Origin: Facklamia sp050409585 | GTDB lineage: Bacteria > Bacillota > Bacilli > Lactobacillales > Aerococcaceae | Length of the DNA stretch: 64,000 bases | Reading direction: 5' to 3' | Assembly: GCF_050409585.1 (NCBI RefSeq) | Contig: NZ_JBNUPE010000005.1 | Location: 1 to 64,000 of the forward strand | Shown here: piece after piece, positions 50,566 to 60,500 of the stretch | How positions within the stretch are numbered: the stretch's first letter is position 1 | How the letters are laid out: each line of letters starts with the position of its first letter | Notes under the pieces: model-generated | Told to the model about the DNA's origin: nothing | Databases searched by the model: none | What the model saw: the letters and a program-made list of their open reading frames with translations, nothing else | Made by a program: the position numbers and the translations under genes

Positions 50566-51990
50566 ATGAAAATCAAATTTTCTAAGAAGCTATTAACGAC
50601 ATTATTAACTTCATCAATTATACTTTCATCAGTTAGTAGTTTACCAATCTATGCTCAAGATATTGAGGGTATTAATGCAAACATTGATTATCAAGTAAAT
50701 AATTTAAATGCTGAACAAACTCAGCTATATGCTCAGTTAGTAAATTCATACAATCAAATTGAAACAATTAAAGAAGAGGCTGAGCAACTTCAAAATTCGA
50801 TTTCAGACGATAACCAAACAATTGAATTATTAAACCAAGAAATTGAAGAACTACAAGAAATGATTGACAAGCGTCAAGAGTTAATTGCTGAACAAGCGGT
50901 TGCTATTCAAGAAAAAGGTGGAACTACCAACTACCTAAATATTTTAGCATCTTCAGAATCACTTTCTGATTTCGTTGGACGAATGGATGTAATTATCAAG
51001 CTGGTTTCTTCTAATAAGGATTTATTAAATAGTCAAAAAGAAGACATGGCAAGTGTTGAAGCTAAAAAAGTAGCGACTGAAAAAGCTAAAGCAACAAAAG
51101 TTGATAAAATGATCAGCTTAGAAGCATTAAAAGGTGATTTAGAAGTTGAAACAGCTTCAGCAGAATTAGCTTACGCAGAATTAACTAGACAAGCAGAATT
51201 AGCTGAAGAAAACCGTCTAGCTCTAGAAGCAGAAGCAGCGGCCTTTGAAGCGGCAACTCAAGTAGCAATTATTGAGAACACACAAGCAGTTGAAGAAGCA
51301 GTTGTTGAATCTAGTGAAGATGTTGTAACTTCAGAAGTAGCACCATTAGAAACAATTGAAACATCTCAAGAGACTACACAAACAGCAGAAGTTTCATATG
51401 AAGTAGTTGCTTCACTAGAGACAATTGAAAGTGAAGAAGCAGTTGTTACAACTCAAGCAGTAGAAACAAGTTTAGAGCCAATTGAGACAACACAAGCTAT
51501 CGAAACCACTGTTGCGCCAGTTGAAACAACACAAGTTGTTGAAACGAGTCTTGAGCCATTAGAAACAACAGCGGTTGAAGTGATTGCAACCACTGCAGAA
51601 GTAATCGAAGAAGTCCAAGCGCCAGACTTGTCTTATAATACTGGATCATTAATCGGAAATGCTGAAAAATATATTGGTATCCCTTATGTATGGGGAGGTA
51701 AATCTCCAGCAGGATTTGACTGTTCAGGATTTGTTCAATATGTTTTCAAAGAGACCTATGGTATGGAAATTGGTGGATGGACTGGTGCTCAAGAAAATGC
51801 GGGCACTAGAATTTCAATAGACCAAGCACAAGCAGGTGACTTATACTTCTGGGGTAGTCCTGGAGGAACTTACCACGTTGCTTTAGCAACTGGTGGAGGA
51901 AATTATATTCATGCTTCTCAACCAGGCACACCTTTAGGTTACTCAAACATTTCAACATTTACCCCATCGTTTGCGGTAAGAGTCTTATAA
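50566..51990 (+). CDS. Secreted NlpC/P60 peptidoglycan endopeptidase with coiled coil
   Basis: 474 residues. Signal peptide (1-30, ending IYAQ), a PcsB/CwlO-like coiled coil (about 32-235) with FVGRMDVIIKLVSSNKDLL, a Thr/Glu/Val-rich linker (about 240-355) repeating ETSLEPIETTQ-like units, and a C-terminal NlpC/P60 domain. Its catalytic residues are visible: Cys386 in GFDCSGFVQYVF, His437 in YHVALATG and His449 in YIHASQ. It should cut peptide stems in the wall during division. The coiled coil suggests control by FtsEX, as for PcsB, which is inference. Starts after GAGGAG. Confidence 0.92.
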   Translation: MKIKFSKKLLTTLLTSSIILSSVSSLPIYAQDIEGINANIDYQVNNLNAEQTQLYAQLVNSYNQIETIKEEAEQLQNSISDDNQTIELLNQEIEELQEMIDKRQELIAEQAVAIQEKGGTTNYLNILASSESLSDFVGRMDVIIKLVSSNKDLLNSQKEDMASVEAKKVATEKAKATKVDKMISLEALKGDLEVETASAELAYAELTRQAELAEENRLALEAEAAAFEAATQVAIIENTQAVEEAVVESSEDVVTSEVAPLETIETSQETTQTAEVSYEVVASLETIESEEAVVTTQAVETSLEPIETTQAIETTVAPVETTQVVETSLEPLETTAVEVIATTAEVIEEVQAPDLSYNTGSLIGNAEKYIGIPYVWGGKSPAGFDCSGFVQYVFKETYGMEIGGWTGAQENAGTRISIDQAQAGDLYFWGSPGGTYHVALATGGGNYIHASQPGTPLGYSNISTFTPSFAVRVL

Positions 51991-51999
51991 AAATTAATG

Positions 52000-52026
52000 A
52001 GAGTCAGGAAACTGACTCTTTTTTTA
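52000..52026 (+). terminator. Terminator after the NlpC/P60 gene
   Basis: AGAGTCAG pairs with CTGACTCT around GAAA, then TTTTTTT. Confidence 0.92.
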
Positions 52027-52065
52027 TACAATCATTTAATTAAGCAAAAGACTGCTTCTAATCTA

Positions 52066-52074
52066 TGATATAAT
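52066..52074 (+). promoter_or_regulatory. Extended -10 promoter of metG
   Basis: TGATATAAT, 35 bases upstream of metG, the same nonamer as at pgcA, rapZ and veg. Confidence 0.55.
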
Positions 52075-52109
52075 ATGAGAGATAATTTATTTGAAAGGGG
52101 CACTCATCC

Positions 52110-54146
52110 GTGACCGAACAAAAAACTTTTTATATTTCAACACCGATTTATTATCCCAGTGGTAAATTGCATATAGGAAATGCTTATTCCACTCTTGCTG
52201 CTGATACCATGTCACGCTATAAGCGTTTAATGGGTTACGATGTTTTCTTTGTAACTGGAACTGATGAACATGGTCAAAAGATTGAACAAAAAGCTGAGGA
52301 ATTAAATTTAGAGCCCAAAGCATATGTTGATGAAATGGCTGAAGAAATTCAAAAGCTTTGGCAAAAACTAGAAATAACCAATGATCATTTTATTCGTACT
52401 ACTGACGACTATCATGTTCAAGCGGTTCAAAAGATTTTTGACCAATTATTAGAACAAGGCGATATTTATTTGGGTGAATATTCAGGTTGGTATTCAGTCA
52501 GTGATGAGGAGTATTTTACCGAAACGCAGCTAGCGGAAGTCTTTAAAGATGAAAAGGGTAATGTCGTGGGAGGAATTGCTCCTTCCGGCCATGAAGTAGA
52601 GCTAGTAAAAGAAGAATCTTATTTCTTTAAATTAGCCAAATATACGGATCGGTTAATTGAATATTACGAATCCGATGATCAAGTGATTTTACCTGAATTT
52701 CGAAAAAATGAAATGATTAATAACTTTATCAAACCTGGTTTAGAAGACTTAGCAGTATCAAGGACCTCCTTCAGTTGGGGAATCCCAGTGAAGACAAATC
52801 CTAAACATGTTGTTTATGTATGGATTGATGCACTATCTAATTATATCACCTCTTTAGGTTATGGTAGCGATAATGATGAAGCTTTTAAAAAGTTTTGGCC
52901 TGCGGATATTCACGTCTTAGGCAAAGATATTTCGCGCTTCCATATGATTTATTGGCCCGCCTTATTAATGGCTTTAGATCTTCCTTTACCGAAACGTATT
53001 TATGCCCATGGTTGGATTGTCATGAAAGATGGCAAGATGTCTAAATCCAAAGGGAATGTGATTTACCCAGAGATTTTGATTGAACGATATGGTCTTGATG
53101 CGACTCGTTACTATCTTTTAAGAGGGATGAGTTTGGGGAGTGATTCTGTATTTACACCAGAAGACTTCGTTAAAAGCATCAATACTGAATTAGCCAATGA
53201 CTTAGGAAACTTGCTCAACCGTACTGTTGCGATGATTAATAAATACTTCCAAGGTGCCGTACCTAACAAGCAAGTTTTGCAGTCACAAAATGATTTGGAT
53301 AAAGAGTTCACTAATTATTTAACAGATCATTTAGAAGCATACCATGAAAAAATGGAATTAATGGCTTTTGATAAAGCGATTGACGCCTTAATGGCGATTG
53401 TTTCTAGATCTAACAAGTATATTGATCAAACTGAACCTTGGAATTTAGCAAAAGACTCACAATTAACAGATCGTTTAGCCATTGTAATGTTCCATTTGGC
53501 AGAAAGCTTACGCATCATCGGTCATTTATTAAGACCTTTTATGACACAGGCTCCATTGGAAATCTTCAAACAATTGGGTGTTGAGGAAGAAATAAACGCT
53601 AATTTAAGCGATCTAGTTTTTGGTCAATTTGCAGAAAATGCGCAGGTAATTAAAAAAGGTGTTCCTATCTTTCCTCGTTTGGAAGTGGAAGAAGAGATTA
53701 CTTATTTACAAGAAGCCATGTCTCTTGAAAGTCAAAAGGATATTTCTTCAGCTAATTTAACAGTATCTGATCCTGACTGGGACCCGGAAGCAATTCAGTT
53801 AAGCTATGCTGAAACGGCAGAAGTAGCATTTGATGATTTTATTCAAACTGAAATTAAAGTAGCAGAAGTTATTGATGTCGACGAAGTAGAAGGCTCCAAT
53901 AAGTTGTTACGCTTTAGACTGGATGCAGGTGACCAAGGTCATCGTCAAATCTTATCGGGTATTAAAAAATACTATCCGGATTTCAAAGAGTTAATTGGCA
54001 GAAAAGTCTTGGTTGTGGCAAATCTTAAACCGAGAAAGATGATGGGTCATATTAGTCAAGGTATGATTTTATCTGCTGAAAGTGGCAAAGATTTACATTT
54101 AGTTTTTGCCCCAGATCAAGCCAAAAATGGTTCACTGATTGGGTAA
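52110..54146 (+). CDS. metG: Methionyl-tRNA synthetase
   Basis: 678 residues. GTG start after AAAGGGG. TPIYYPSGKLHIGNAYST holds the HIGH box, and KMSKSKGNVIYPEIL the KMSKS loop. The connective region (GEYSGWYSVSDEEYFTE) lacks the zinc-binding cysteines, as in the zinc-free class. The C-terminal EMAP-like tRNA-binding domain (about 570-678) has FDDFIQTEIKVAEVIDVDEV and KPRKMMGHISQGMILSA. It charges tRNA-Met. No T-box leader is visible. Confidence 0.96.
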   Translation: MTEQKTFYISTPIYYPSGKLHIGNAYSTLAADTMSRYKRLMGYDVFFVTGTDEHGQKIEQKAEELNLEPKAYVDEMAEEIQKLWQKLEITNDHFIRTTDDYHVQAVQKIFDQLLEQGDIYLGEYSGWYSVSDEEYFTETQLAEVFKDEKGNVVGGIAPSGHEVELVKEESYFFKLAKYTDRLIEYYESDDQVILPEFRKNEMINNFIKPGLEDLAVSRTSFSWGIPVKTNPKHVVYVWIDALSNYITSLGYGSDNDEAFKKFWPADIHVLGKDISRFHMIYWPALLMALDLPLPKRIYAHGWIVMKDGKMSKSKGNVIYPEILIERYGLDATRYYLLRGMSLGSDSVFTPEDFVKSINTELANDLGNLLNRTVAMINKYFQGAVPNKQVLQSQNDLDKEFTNYLTDHLEAYHEKMELMAFDKAIDALMAIVSRSNKYIDQTEPWNLAKDSQLTDRLAIVMFHLAESLRIIGHLLRPFMTQAPLEIFKQLGVEEEINANLSDLVFGQFAENAQVIKKGVPIFPRLEVEEEITYLQEAMSLESQKDISSANLTVSDPDWDPEAIQLSYAETAEVAFDDFIQTEIKVAEVIDVDEVEGSNKLLRFRLDAGDQGHRQILSGIKKYYPDFKELIGRKVLVVANLKPRKMMGHISQGMILSAESGKDLHLVFAPDQAKNGSLIG

Positions 54147-54153
54147 AAAGAAT

Positions 54154-54186
54154 AAAAAGGACAAGTATTCGCACTTGTCCTTTTTA
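54154..54186 (+). terminator. Terminator after metG
   Basis: AAAAAGGACAAGT pairs perfectly with ACTTGTCCTTTTT. Confidence 0.9.
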
Positions 54187-54255
54187 TGTTTAATGAGCCT
54201 ATCTGTTTGAAAAGAACGAGTTATGTTAAAATAACAAAAGATTGGAGAGGAAAAA

Positions 54256-55041
54256 ATGAAATTATTTGATACACACACTCATCTAAATGTCTCCCAATTT
54301 CATGGGAAAGAAGAAGAATATTTACAAAGAGCTAAAGAAGCAGGCGTCGGTTTTTTAGCAGTTGTTGGTTTTGATCGTCCTACCATCGAGCGCAGTCTAA
54401 CGCTTAGCCAAGAGCATAAGCATTTGATTAGTGTGGTAGGTTGTCATCCCACCGAAACCATTTATTATGATCAAGCTTTTGAAGACGATTTACATAAGTG
54501 GTTAGAATTAGATCGTGTCAAAATGTTAGGTGAAATAGGTTTGGATTATCATTGGGATACCTCTCCCAAAGATATTCAAGCTAAAGTCTTTAGAAGGCAA
54601 ATAGCCATTGCCAAGGAACATAATCTACCAATTACTATTCATAATCGCGAAGCAACCAAAGATTGCTACCGAATTCTTAAGGAAGAAGGGCTTCCAGCAG
54701 CTGGGGGAATTATGCACTCTTTTGGAGAAGGACCTGAGGAGGCGAAGCGCTTTTTAGATTTAGGTATGCACTTATCTTTTAGTGGGGTGGTCACTTTTAA
54801 AAAGACGGAAGATGTCCGTCAAGCTGCGGCCATTACACCACTAGATAAACTATTGATCGAAACAGATGCTCCTTACTTAGCCCCTGTTCCAATGAGAGGA
54901 AAGCAAAATGAACCAGCTTTCGTTAAGTATGTAGCGGAAAAGTTGGCTGAAGTTAGAAACCTTTCCGTCGAAGAAGTTGCCCGGATAACAAGTGAAAACG
55001 CCTTTAAGCTATTTAATTGGCAACCAGAAGAGGAAGCTTAA
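54256..55041 (+). CDS. tatD: TatD-family metal-dependent DNase
   Basis: 261 residues, TIM-barrel metal hydrolase. FDTHTHLNVSQF (HxH metal site), GEIGLDYHWD with the metal Glu, ITIHNREA, MHSFGEGPEEA and ETDAPYLAPVPMRGKQNEPA are the family blocks. TatD proteins have 3'-5' exonuclease activity. First of tatD-rnmV-ksgA, a conserved Firmicute string. Starts after GGAGAGG. Confidence 0.95.
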   Translation: MKLFDTHTHLNVSQFHGKEEEYLQRAKEAGVGFLAVVGFDRPTIERSLTLSQEHKHLISVVGCHPTETIYYDQAFEDDLHKWLELDRVKMLGEIGLDYHWDTSPKDIQAKVFRRQIAIAKEHNLPITIHNREATKDCYRILKEEGLPAAGGIMHSFGEGPEEAKRFLDLGMHLSFSGVVTFKKTEDVRQAAAITPLDKLLIETDAPYLAPVPMRGKQNEPAFVKYVAEKLAEVRNLSVEEVARITSENAFKLFNWQPEEEA

Positions 55042-55616
55042 TGAAAGAAATAGAAGTGCCCACCGAAGTGGTGGTAGTAGAAGGTCGATCTGATACCCAA
55101 CGTCTTAATCAGATTTTTGGCCCAAGTATTAAAGTGATTGAAACCAATGGGTCGGCCATTGATCAAGAAATCCTCAGCCGAATTGAAGAAGCTAATAAGC
55201 AATTTGGCGTAATAGTCTTTACTGATCCTGATTATCCTGGCGAGCGCATTCGCAGAATTATTCGTACTCAAATTCCAAGCGTTAAAGAAGCTTTTTTAAG
55301 TCAAGAAGCTGCAAATTCACATCGTAAAAAAGATTCTTTGGGAATTGAACATGCCAGTGCAGCCGATATTCAAGCAGCCTTAAGTAAAGTAACAAAGATG
55401 TCGCCTCAAAAAGAATTAAAACCGATACCCATGGCAGAACTGGTGGCTATGGGTCTAGCTGGAACAGAGCAAGCCAATGTTTTAAGGCAGACAGTAGCTA
55501 ATCATTTTAATTTAGGACACGTTAACGCTAAGCAGTTACAAAAGCAATTGGCTAAGTACCAAGTAAGTCGTCAAGAGATACTAGCTTATTTAAAAAGGAG
55601 GGAAGAAAGTGAATAA
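55041..55616 (+). CDS. rnmV: Ribonuclease M5 (5S rRNA maturation)
   Basis: 191 residues from ATG 55041, which shares a base with the tatD stop (TAATG). A TOPRIM domain: VVVEGRSDTQRLNQIF with the catalytic Glu, ETNGSAIDQEIL and VFTDPDYPGERIRRII with the metal-binding Asp residues. The C-terminal part has MAELVAMGLAG, as in RNase M5. It trims 5S rRNA precursors. Coupled upstream of ksgA, another rRNA-maturation gene. Confidence 0.94.
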   Translation: MKEIEVPTEVVVVEGRSDTQRLNQIFGPSIKVIETNGSAIDQEILSRIEEANKQFGVIVFTDPDYPGERIRRIIRTQIPSVKEAFLSQEAANSHRKKDSLGIEHASAADIQAALSKVTKMSPQKELKPIPMAELVAMGLAGTEQANVLRQTVANHFNLGHVNAKQLQKQLAKYQVSRQEILAYLKRREESE

Positions 55617-56493
55617 AGATATTGATCATAAACTAATAGCAACACCCAGTCGTACAAGTTCGATTATGAAGCAGTATGATATAAAAATGAAGAAAAGTTT
55701 AGGGCAAAACTTTTTAGTAGAGCCTCAAATTCTACAAAGGTTAGTAGAAGTAGCAGAGATTGATTCAGAAACAACCGTTATCGAAATAGGTCCAGGAATA
55801 GGTGCTCTGACAGAGTTTTTGGCCTTATCTGCTAAGAAAGTGTTGGCATTTGAAATAGATCAACGTTTTGTAAATATTCTTCAAGATACCCTATCTCCCT
55901 ATGAAAACGTTGAAGTTATTCATCGAGACATTTTAAAAGTTGATTTTAGTCAATCAGATTATGCTTACTTACACCAAAGTAAACGCTTAGTGGTGGTCGC
56001 TAATTTACCTTATTATATTACGACGCCTATCATTATGCATTTACTAGCTAGCCAGTTGTCCTTTGATTCTTTAGTCATGATGATGCAAAAGGAAGTAGCT
56101 GAGCGCATGACTGCGCAAGTAGGAACCAAAGCTTATAATTCACTAACAGTGGCTATTCAGCTTCAAATGAAAGCGGAATTAGCATTTATTGTCCCTCCCA
56201 CTGTTTTTATGCCCAGACCCAATGTCGATTCTGCTGTGTTAAAATTAACGAGCTTAGAAAATCCATCTCACAACTTTAAAAACAGTAGGTCATTTCAACA
56301 GTTTGTTCAAGCTTGCTTTAAACAACGTAGAAAAACCCTGTGGAATAATTTAAAAGTTTATTATCCCAATCAAGAAGCAACTTACTTAGAAAGTTGCTTT
56401 GCTAAGGCGGATATTTTACCTAGCCGTCGCGCTGAAACATTAAATTTGGATGAGTTTATTAAGCTTTTTAACATTTTAAGTGAAAGAAATTGA
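55609..56493 (+). CDS. ksgA: 16S rRNA (adenine1518/1519-N6)-dimethyltransferase
   Basis: 294 residues, GTG start at 55609 after GGAGGGAAG, overlapping rnmV by 8 bases. KKSLGQNFLVEPQILQRLVE, SAM-binding VIEIGPGIGALTEFL, the acidic FEIDQRFV, ANLPYYITTPIIMHLL (catalytic NLPY) and FMPRPNVDSAVLKL. It dimethylates two adenines at the 3' end of 16S rRNA. Its loss gives kasugamycin resistance in other bacteria. Confidence 0.96.
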   Translation: MNKDIDHKLIATPSRTSSIMKQYDIKMKKSLGQNFLVEPQILQRLVEVAEIDSETTVIEIGPGIGALTEFLALSAKKVLAFEIDQRFVNILQDTLSPYENVEVIHRDILKVDFSQSDYAYLHQSKRLVVVANLPYYITTPIIMHLLASQLSFDSLVMMMQKEVAERMTAQVGTKAYNSLTVAIQLQMKAELAFIVPPTVFMPRPNVDSAVLKLTSLENPSHNFKNSRSFQQFVQACFKQRRKTLWNNLKVYYPNQEATYLESCFAKADILPSRRAETLNLDEFIKLFNILSERN

Positions 56494-56503
56494 TAGAATA
56501 ATT

Positions 56504-56529
56504 GTTAGACGATAATGTTAGACGATAAT
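56504..56529 (+). repeat. Perfect 13-bp tandem repeat upstream of veg
   Basis: GTTAGACGATAAT occurs twice without a gap, 78 bases before the veg start and 10 bases after the ksgA stop. It could be a binding site for a dimeric regulator or a simple duplication. Confidence 0.85.
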
Positions 56530-56579
56530 ACATTGCAAGTTATTCTTACTTATGTTATATTGTAAAATTTAAGAATTTG

Positions 56580-56588
56580 TGATATAAT
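56580..56588 (+). promoter_or_regulatory. Extended -10 promoter of veg
   Basis: TGATATAAT in ATTTGTGATATAATATGG, 18 bases upstream of veg. The sequence ATTTGTGATATAATA also precedes rapZ. Confidence 0.6.
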
Positions 56589-56606
56589 ATGGTATGAGGT
56601 GATAAG

Positions 56607-56834
56607 ATGCCAAAAGACCTGATTGAAATCAAGTCAATGCTTGATGGAAGAGTTGGAGAAGAGATTGTTGTAACTGTTCAAATGGGGCGTAAGAAGAAAC
56701 GAGAGCGTCGTGGAACACTTGCTGAAACTTATCGGTCAATTTTTATTGTTGACTTAGATGAGGAAGACAATGTGGATCGTGTATCATTTTCTTATCGAGA
56801 CATATTAACTAATGCGGTTGAAATCGAATTTTAA
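56607..56834 (+). CDS. veg: Veg-family protein
   Basis: 75 residues. IKSMLDGRVGEEIVVTVQMG, RKKKRERRGTLAETYRSIFI and the VSFSYRDILT end are characteristic of the Veg family. In Bacillus subtilis the gene is next to ksgA and strongly transcribed, and Veg stimulates biofilm formation. The same gene order is kept here. Starts after GAGGTGAT. Confidence 0.93.
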   Translation: MPKDLIEIKSMLDGRVGEEIVVTVQMGRKKKRERRGTLAETYRSIFIVDLDEEDNVDRVSFSYRDILTNAVEIEF

Positions 56835-56847
56835 ACTTTCAAGTTTT

Positions 56848-56890
56848 AAAGAGGCTTACTTGTTATTGAGTAAGGCTCTTTCTTATTTTG
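56848..56890 (+). terminator. Terminator after veg
   Basis: AAAGAGGCTTACT pairs with AGTAAGGCTCTTT with one G-G mismatch, then CTTATTTTG. Confidence 0.75.
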
Positions 56891-56940
56891 TGATGCAAGC
56901 TATGGTATAATTAATTGTATATCTTATGGAGGTGTCGCTC

Positions 56941-57507
56941 TTGAAAATGATTGTTGGTCTCGGTAACCCAGGTGAACGTTATGCCAATACGCGACATAAC
57001 GCTGGCTTTGAAGCAATCGATCGTTTAGTAGATAAAGAAGGCTTAAACTTTACTGATCAAAAATTTGATGCAGATTTTACCATTTGGCGGAATCAATCAG
57101 ATAAGATTTTATTAGTTAAACCCTTTACCTATATGAATAATTCGGGACAAGCTGTTTTACCCTTAATGTCTTATTATGGTATTGCGGTAGAGGATTTAAT
57201 AGTAGTCTATGACGATTTAGATCTCGAACCAGGTCGTATTCGCCTTCGTGAAAAAGGTTCTGCCGGTGGGCATAATGGCATGAAATCGATTATTCATATG
57301 CTTGGAACGAATGACTTTAAGCGTATAAGAGTTGGGATTGGCCGTCCACAAGCAGGTTGGAAGGTCATTGATCATGTTTTAGCTCCTTTTGATAAGGACA
57401 GCTTACCACTTGTTACTCAAGCAATTGATCATGCAGCGAATGCTTTAACAGACTGGGTTGGTGGAAAACCTTACAGTGAAGTAATGAATTTTTATAATAG
57501 AAAATAA
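56941..57507 (+). CDS. pth: Peptidyl-tRNA hydrolase
   Basis: 188 residues from TTG 56941 (MKMIVGLGNPGERY), 7 bases after GGAGGT; an ATG at 56926 contains the ribosome site. Catalytic His in NTRHNAGFEAIDRL, the substrate-binding KPFTYMNNSG, VVYDDLDLEPGRIRLREKGS with the catalytic Asp, AGGHNGMKSII and FKRIRVGIGRP. It recycles peptidyl-tRNA released from stalled ribosomes. Begins the pth-mfd-rqcP-divIC-S1-tilS string conserved in Firmicutes. Confidence 0.96.
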   Translation: MKMIVGLGNPGERYANTRHNAGFEAIDRLVDKEGLNFTDQKFDADFTIWRNQSDKILLVKPFTYMNNSGQAVLPLMSYYGIAVEDLIVVYDDLDLEPGRIRLREKGSAGGHNGMKSIIHMLGTNDFKRIRVGIGRPQAGWKVIDHVLAPFDKDSLPLVTQAIDHAANALTDWVGGKPYSEVMNFYNRK

Positions 57508-57508
57508 T

Positions 57509-57541
57509 CATGGAGTAAGGATATCCCTGCTTCATGTTTTT
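57509..57541 (+). terminator. Possible terminator between pth and mfd
   Basis: CATGGAGTAAGG and CCCTGCTTCATG pair with two wobbles and one mismatch around ATAT, then TTTTTGTG. It may attenuate rather than end transcription, since mfd follows 26 bases later. Confidence 0.6.
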
Positions 57542-57567
57542 GTGTTGGATGTATAAGGAGAGATTTG

Positions 57568-60500
57568 ATGTTAGATAAGTTGCAAACGGCAGCCTTTGAT
57601 CAAAGTATAAATACTATAAATAAAGCAAATAATTCTAATCTTCCTCATTTAGTGACGGGTCTAGATGGTAGTGGGAAAGCAATATATATCGCTAAACTAT
57701 ATCAAGAGGCTCCGAGTCAAATGATTATACTGGAAAGCAATCCGAATCACTTAATCCAAATGTTTGAAGATCTTTCCAGCTTGCTACCTAATGTCGCTAT
57801 ATATTCTTTTCCTGCGGAAGAGAGTTTGGCGCTAGAATATTCTACAGCTTCTCTAGAAGGTCGGGCGCAAAGAGTAGAATGTTTACAAGCCTTATTGAGT
57901 AAAGAGCCTGTTATTGCTTTAACCAATGTGTCTGGTATTCGTAAGCGACTTTCGCCAGTTGAAGATTGGTTAGCCAACCAATTGGAATTGACGATTGGTT
58001 ATGAGATTGAAAGAGAAGACTTAGAAAATATTTTATTTGAACTAGGTTATCAAAAAGTAGCAATGGTTATGACCCCCGGGGAGTTCTCTGTAAGGGGGAG
58101 TATCATTGACTTTTATCCTCTAACCGCTCCCTCTCCTATTCGCTTAGATTTCTTTGATGTGGAACTCGATTCTATCCGTTACTTTGATGCAGAAAGCCAA
58201 GTTTCAAAGAAAAACCTTCAAACGATAAAGATTGAACCTGCTACTGATGTGCTATTTACTAAAAAACAACAAGAAAGTATTAAAGAGCAATTGGATGAAG
58301 CAATTAAGAAGGCGAGTAAAAAAATCAAAGATGAAGAGATGAAACAAAAGCTAAAGCAATTTATGGGTGAGCAGCTTGAAGGTTTAAACCATAATCAAAC
58401 ACTTGATAAGAGCCAAGCTTTTTTATCTTTTTACGATCCTAAGGGGCATTCCCTTTTGGATTATATGCATGTTTCAGGGCGTTTAGTAGTCAATGAGTTC
58501 TCAAAAATTCATCAAGAAGAAATCCAATTAATTGAGCATGATCAATTTTGGTTGGAACAGGAAACCTTAAAGGGTCATCTATTTCCCAATCAACCATTAA
58601 AGTTATCAGCATTCGATCAAATTAATCAAAGTAAGCATGCAGTCATCTTCTTTGATTTGATTCAAAAGAGTATGGGCAAGCAGGCATTAGCTAGTATTCA
58701 TCATTTTTCTTACCGGACAATGAATGCCTTTTATCATCAGATGCCATTAATAAAAGCAGAGATAGATCATTGGTTGAATCAAAATCAAAATATTCAAATT
58801 ATTGTTGAATCAAAAAAGCGGGCCGAAAAGGTGCGGCAACTATTTGCTGAATATCAAATTGATCCGATACATATCCAAGAACAAGATGATTTTCTGCCAG
58901 GCCAGGTAAACCTGCTCATTGGAAACCTAAGCCATGGCTTCGAGTTACCAAATGATAAATGGGTTTTACTGACAGAAAAAGAATTGTTTAATCGTATGAA
59001 GAAGAAAGTGATTAAACAACAAAAACTTTCTAATGCTGAGCGAATAAAATCTTATAATGAACTGGAAACTGGCGATTACGTGGTCCATATTAATCATGGG
59101 ATTGGCCGCTATACTGGAATGGAAACCATGGAAATTGCTGGTTCCCATCGTGATTTACTAGTTATTGAATACCAAAATAACGCCAAAGTGATGGTGCCCA
59201 TTGACCAATTGCATCTTATTCAAAAATATGTTGCCTCTGGTGAAGCTAAAACACCTAAAATTCATCGTTTAGGTGGTACAGAATGGACGAAAACTAAGCA
59301 AAAAGTTTCAAGTAAAATTGAAGATATTGCGGATGAGTTGATTGAACTCTATGCTAAACGTGAAAAAGACAAGGGCTTTGCCTTTAGTGAAGATAGTCCT
59401 GAACAGCAAGAGTTCGAAAATGCTTTTCCTTATGTAGAAACGCCTGACCAGCTACAATCAGCTTCAGAAATAAAGAAAGATATGGAAAAAGAAAGACCGA
59501 TGGATCGTTTATTAATTGGGGATGTTGGTTATGGAAAAACTGAGGTAGCCATGCGAGCCATTTTTAAGGCGGTGATGGATGGTAAGCAAGTAGCCTTCTT
59601 GGTGCCAACAACTATATTGGCTCAACAACATTACAATTCATTGATTGAACGATTCGCTGATTATCCATTCAATATCAGGATGCTTAGTCGTTTTGTGACC
59701 AAGACTAATCAAAAAGAGACAATCAAAGACTTAAAGGTAGGCGCTTGTCAAATTGTAGTGGGAACTCACCGGATTTTATCGAAAGATATTGAATTTTTAG
59801 ATTTAGGCTTATTAGTCGTCGATGAGGAACAGCGTTTTGGTGTGAAACATAAAGAGCGATTGAAGCAATTAAGATCGCAAGTGGATGTTTTAACATTAAC
59901 AGCTACTCCAATACCTCGAACTCTTCATATGTCGATGATTGGAGTGAGAGATTTATCTGTGATTGAAACACCGCCGAGTAATCGTTATCCTGTCCAGACC
60001 TATGTAATGGAACGGAATGAAGGGGCCATTAAATCTGCCTTGGAACGTGAGATTGCTCGCGGAGGACAGGCCTTTTATCTTTATAATCGTGTAGCTACTA
60101 TCTATCATCGTGCAGAAGAACTCGCTCAATTAGTTCCTGAGGCACGTGTTGCGGTTGCTCACGGTCAAATGAGTGAAATTGAATTAGAAAATGTTCTATA
60201 TGACTTTGTTCAAGGAGACTATGACTTATTAGTGACGACTACTATTATTGAAACGGGAGTCGATATTCCTAATGCCAACACTTTATTTATTGACCATGCA
60301 GATAAAATGGGCTTATCCACTCTTTACCAATTAAGAGGAAGAGTGGGGCGAACCAATCGACTCGCTTATGCTTATTTAATGTATGATCCTATGAAGCAAT
60401 TAAGTGAAGTCAGTGAAAAACGACTGAATGCCATTCGTGAATTCACCGAATTGGGATCTGGTTTTAAAATTGCTATGCGCGACCTTTCAATTCGTGGAGC

